A stretch of 64,000 bases of DNA from Streptomyces sp. CC208A (GTDB lineage Bacteria; Actinomycetota; Actinomycetes; Streptomycetales; Streptomycetaceae): the NCBI RefSeq assembly GCF_030010625.1, contig NZ_JASCXN010000002.1:404672-468671 (forward strand). Reading direction: 5' to 3'. Each line of letters begins with the position of its first letter. Position 1 is the first letter of the stretch. Shown here in pieces: positions 61,577-64,000 of this stretch. The position numbers and the translations under genes are program-made. The notes under the pieces are model-generated. The model worked only from the letters and a program-made list of their open reading frames with translations, ran no database searches and was not told the origin of the DNA.

Positions 61577-61763
61577 GGTGGGGGGTGCGGTCTGTGGTAG
61601 GAATGCGCAACTTCGCAGGTGGCACCACCCATCGCCGCCTCCGCGAGGTGCCGGGCACCCCCCGGCTGTACGACCGAGGTGATCACGCTCCGAGTCCGCG
61701 GAGACCGATCGCCCCGCTCGCCGATCGGACGACGGCGTTCGCTCACAGACCGCACCCCCCACC
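61577..61763. repeat. 20-bp inverted repeat with a 147-base interior
   Basis: Arms at 61577-61596 and 61744-61763 are complementary at all 20 positions (left arm GGTGGGGGGTGCGGTCTGTG). The interior holds smaller hairpins, such as CCGATC/GATCGG around 61700-61730. No target-site duplication is visible. It ends 45 bases before the symporter start, so the RNA could fold into a long leader if transcription starts upstream of the left arm. Confidence 0.75.
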
Positions 61764-61808
61764 GGCGCAGCCTCCCGCGCGTCGGCCCTGCGCACCTGAG
61801 GTCCCCCC

Positions 61809-63353
61809 GTGTCACTCGATTCCTTCACCCAGTCCGTCGACAAGACGGTCAGCGGATTCTTCGAGCCCATCGCCACCAAGCTGGGCGAGATCGTCTTCTT
61901 CTCCGTTCCCGTCGGCGGCACGGAGCTGCCCCTCATCGTCGCCTGGCTCGTCGTCGCCGGTCTCGTCTTCACCGGCTGGTTCGGCTTCGTCCAGCTCCGG
62001 AAGTTCCGCCTGGCGGTCGACGTCGTCCGCGGCAAGTACGACGAGAAGGGGTCGACCGGTGAGGTCAACCACTTCCAGGCCCTGACCGCCGCCGTCTCCG
62101 GCACGGTCGGTCTCGGCAACATCGCGGGTGTGGCCGTCGCCGTCTCCATCGGCGGTCCCGGCGCCACCTTCTGGATGATCCTCTGCGGTCTGCTCGGCAT
62201 GGCGACGAAGTTCGTCGAGGTGACCCTCGGTGTGAAGTACCGCGAGGTGCACGCCGACGGCACCGTCTCCGGCGGCCCGATGCACTACCTGCCCAAGGGC
62301 CTCGCGGAGCGCTTCGGCAAGAACGGCAAGACCCTCGGCAAGGTCCTCGCGGTCCTCGCCTCCTTCATGGTCCTGTTCTTCGGCCTCTTCGGCGGCAACC
62401 TCTTCCAGGTCAACCAGTCCTACGCCCAGCTCGTCTCCGTCACCGGCGGCGAGAGCGGCCTGATGGGCGGCTCCGCCGGTGCCCTCTTCTTCGGCATCCT
62501 GATCGCCGCCCTTGTCGGCATCGTGCTCCTCGGCGGCATCCGCTCCATCGCCGCCGTCACCAGCAAGCTCATCCCCGCCATGGCCGGCATCTACATCGTC
62601 GCCTGCCTCGTCGTCATCCTCGTCAACGTCACCGCCGTGCCGTCCGCGATCACCACGATCATCGAGGGCGCCTTCAACCCGCAGGGTGTCGCCGGTGGTG
62701 TCCTGGGCGCGCTGATCATCGGTTTCAAGCGGGCCGCGTTCTCCAACGAGGCCGGCCTCGGCTCCGCCCCGATCGCGCACTCCGCCGTCAAGACCAAGCA
62801 CCCCGCCAGCGAGGGCCTGGTCGCCCTGCTCGAACCGTTCATCGACACCGTCGTCATCTGCACGATGACCGCGCTGACGATCGTCATCGCCAACCCGGCG
62901 AGCTGGGGCGAGGCCCGCAAGGGCGAGTCCATCGGCGGAGTCACCATCACCTCCGACGCCTTCGCCACCGTCATGCCCTGGTTCCCGTACATCCTGACCA
63001 TCGCGGTCATGCTGTTCGCCCTCTCCACGGTGCTGACCTGGGGCTACTACTGCATGAAGGCGTGGACGCACCTGTTCGGCCGCAGCCGCGTCAGCGAGCT
63101 GACGTTCAAGGTCTTCTACACCCTGTTCGCGGTGGCCGGCGCCCTGCTCAGCCTGAGCACCCTGATCGACATGGCCGACGCGGTGCTGTTCATGCTCGCC
63201 GTCATCAACATCATCGGCCTGTACCTCCTCGCCCCCGTCGTCAAGCGGGAGCTGAACTCCTTCCTCTCCTACGTGAAGCGCCGCGACGCCGGTCTCGACA
63301 CGGACGAGGACGGCGACGACACCGACCGGGAACCGGCGAAGACCATCGCCTGA
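61809..63353 (+). CDS. Sodium/alanine-glycine symporter, AGCS family
   Basis: 514 aa with about eleven helices. Family signatures: [54 protein letters not shown] and [20 protein letters not shown] (cited in part). AGCS proteins import alanine or glycine with sodium. The GTG start has GAGG seven bases upstream. The long leader with a Crp-like site and inverted repeat suggests regulation. The C-terminus has a short acidic tail. Confidence 0.92.
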   Translation: MSLDSFTQSVDKTVSGFFEPIATKLGEIVFFSVPVGGTELPLIVAWLVVAGLVFTGWFGFVQLRKFRLAVDVVRGKYDEKGSTGEVNHFQALTAAVSGTVGLGNIAGVAVAVSIGGPGATFWMILCGLLGMATKFVEVTLGVKYREVHADGTVSGGPMHYLPKGLAERFGKNGKTLGKVLAVLASFMVLFFGLFGGNLFQVNQSYAQLVSVTGGESGLMGGSAGALFFGILIAALVGIVLLGGIRSIAAVTSKLIPAMAGIYIVACLVVILVNVTAVPSAITTIIEGAFNPQGVAGGVLGALIIGFKRAAFSNEAGLGSAPIAHSAVKTKHPASEGLVALLEPFIDTVVICTMTALTIVIANPASWGEARKGESIGGVTITSDAFATVMPWFPYILTIAVMLFALSTVLTWGYYCMKAWTHLFGRSRVSELTFKVFYTLFAVAGALLSLSTLIDMADAVLFMLAVINIIGLYLLAPVVKRELNSFLSYVKRRDAGLDTDEDGDDTDREPAKTIA

Positions 63354-63378
63354 CCGCCTCCCCGGTGACCCGTCTCCC

Positions 63379-63425
63379 GAGGGCGCCCGTACCCGCCGCA
63401 CACCGCGGCGGATACGGGCGCCCTC
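63379..63425 (+). terminator. Long hairpin terminator after the symporter
   Basis: A 20-bp stem with one mismatch (GAGGGCGCCCGTACCCGCCG paired with a complementary arm ending at 63425) and a 7-base loop, 25 bases after the stop codon. Confidence 0.8.
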
Positions 63426-63482
63426 GCCTTTCACGCCGGTCACCAGCCACAAGACGCCCTGGTGAGAGCCACGATCACCCGA

Positions 63483-63488
63483 TAGGCT
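63483..63488 (+). promoter_or_regulatory. Possible -10 (TAGGCT) for nhaA
   Basis: TAGGCT fits the Streptomyces -10 pattern 105 bases before the nhaA start. No strong -35 is visible. Confidence 0.35.
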
Positions 63489-63592
63489 GTGAAGAACGCA
63501 TCAAGAACGACGATGCTGGTGTGCCGGGAAGTCTGGTCGGCGTCCGAGGGCCTGTGCGCCCGTCTGCCGACATGCCCCGGAGGGCCCTTTCC

Positions 63593-64000
63593 ATGACCCA
63601 GGCACGCCCTCGCAGGACCGTCCTCGGACTGCTTCCCTGGCCGGAGCGCCAGGCGGTCGCCGAAGCGCTGCGCACCGAGACCGTGGGCGGGCTCGTGCTC
63701 CTGGCAGCGGCCGTGGTGGCACTGGTCTGGGCGAACAGCCCGTGGAGCGGCGCCTACGAGGCCGTGCGCGACTTCCACTTCGGCATACCCGCCCTGGGCC
63801 TGGACCTCTCCGTCGGACACTGGACCGCCGACGGGCTCCTCGCGGTCTTCTTCCTCGTCGCCGGCATCGAGCTCAAGCGCGAACTCGTCGTCGGGGAACT
63901 CCGCACCCCGGCCACCGCCGCGCTGCCCGTCGTCGCGGCGCTGTGCGGCATGGCCGTCCCCGCGGCGCTCTACGTCCTCACCGCCAAGGCGGGCGGCGGA
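63593..64000 (+). CDS. nhaA: Na+/H+ antiporter NhaA, N-terminal part (runs off the window)
   Basis: The first 136 residues of Nha[32 protein letters not shown] and the [40 protein letters not shown] (cited as separate blocks) signatures. GGAGGG lies eight bases before the ATG at 63593; an in-frame ATG at 63572 is the alternative. The gene continues beyond 64000. It exports sodium in exchange for protons. Confidence 0.93.
   Translation, partial: MTQARPRRTVLGLLPWPERQAVAEALRTETVGGLVLLAAAVVALVWANSPWSGAYEAVRDFHFGIPALGLDLSVGHWTADGLLAVFFLVAGIELKRELVVGELRTPATAALPVVAALCGMAVPAALYVLTAKAGGG

Noticed and set aside
61610..61800. Glycine riboswitch before the AGCS symporter
   Set aside because: Expected because such symporters often have one, but the conserved glycine-aptamer core sequences are not present. 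Only an unassigned inverted repeat is reported.

Overview
The window looks like a stretch of a Streptomyces chromosome (inferred). The DNA is very GC-rich, third codon positions are almost all G or C, GTG starts are common, and the families (streptophobe, DUF6777, DUF574 methyltransferase, FBP domain, SARP, DUF1876, KtrA) are typical of that genus. I see no rRNA, tRNA or CRISPR array.

Layout. 0-5.4 kb: a membrane Ser/Thr kinase, a secreted PvdQ/AhlM-type acylase and a secreted esterase. 5.4-12 kb: an NlpC/P60-type enzyme fused to a seven-repeat lectin propeller, a LuxR-HTH/SARP hybrid regulator, a DUF574 methyltransferase, small stress-type proteins, a CBS-BON protein and a secreted YVTN propeller. 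12-18.4 kb: a secreted M19-like amidohydrolase with an F5/8C domain, TetR and GntR/FCD regulators, then a divergent CaiB-type CoA-transferase/glutaryl-CoA dehydrogenase pair that looks like a glutarate catabolic unit with palindromes between the genes. 18.4-20.3 kb: FBP-domain and DUF6777 proteins. 20.4-26.9 kb: a complete compatible-solute locus on the minus strand, ectA-ectB-ectC-ectD followed by ehuB-ehuC-ehuD-ehuA, so synthesis, hydroxylation and uptake of ectoine lie in one run. 27.3-33 kb: a streptophobe protein facing a three-gene operon of FHA-FHA-ABC transporter, SH3-like protein and Ser/Thr kinase, resembling mycobacterial Rv1747/PknF. 33-40 kb: TetR, DUF3626, succinate-semialdehyde dehydrogenase, a PAS-GAF-PP2C-HATPase phosphatase, a 66-aa protein and an acyl-CoA dehydrogenase with a KstR-type operator. 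40.3-46.7 kb: a secreted CE1-like esterase with a ricin-type lectin domain and a secreted GH2 glycosidase that share LacI-type operators, flanking a decayed region with transposase and integrase remnants. 46.7-50.8 kb: potassium/NAD-binding functions (a double-TrkA membrane protein, a ktrB 3' remnant, an intact ktrA). 50.9-61.4 kb: a membrane-microdomain cluster of PucR regulator, YqiJ-like protein, large flotillin, 1,618-aa coiled-coil AAA ATPase, NfeD and a second SPFH protein. 61.4-64 kb: an AGCS amino-acid symporter behind a Crp-like site and a 20-bp inverted repeat, then the start of nhaA.

The best candidate for an under-described system is the two-part SPFH/NfeD cluster with the giant ATPase. 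The kinase/FHA-transporter operon, whose middle protein carries repeated Pro-Thr-x-Val-Val motifs, is second. Small-scale structure also recurs: the 3' ends of several genes are tandemly duplicated across the stop codon, and GGATCC-centred repeats occur both upstream of the glutarate genes and in the first codons of the SH3-like protein gene.
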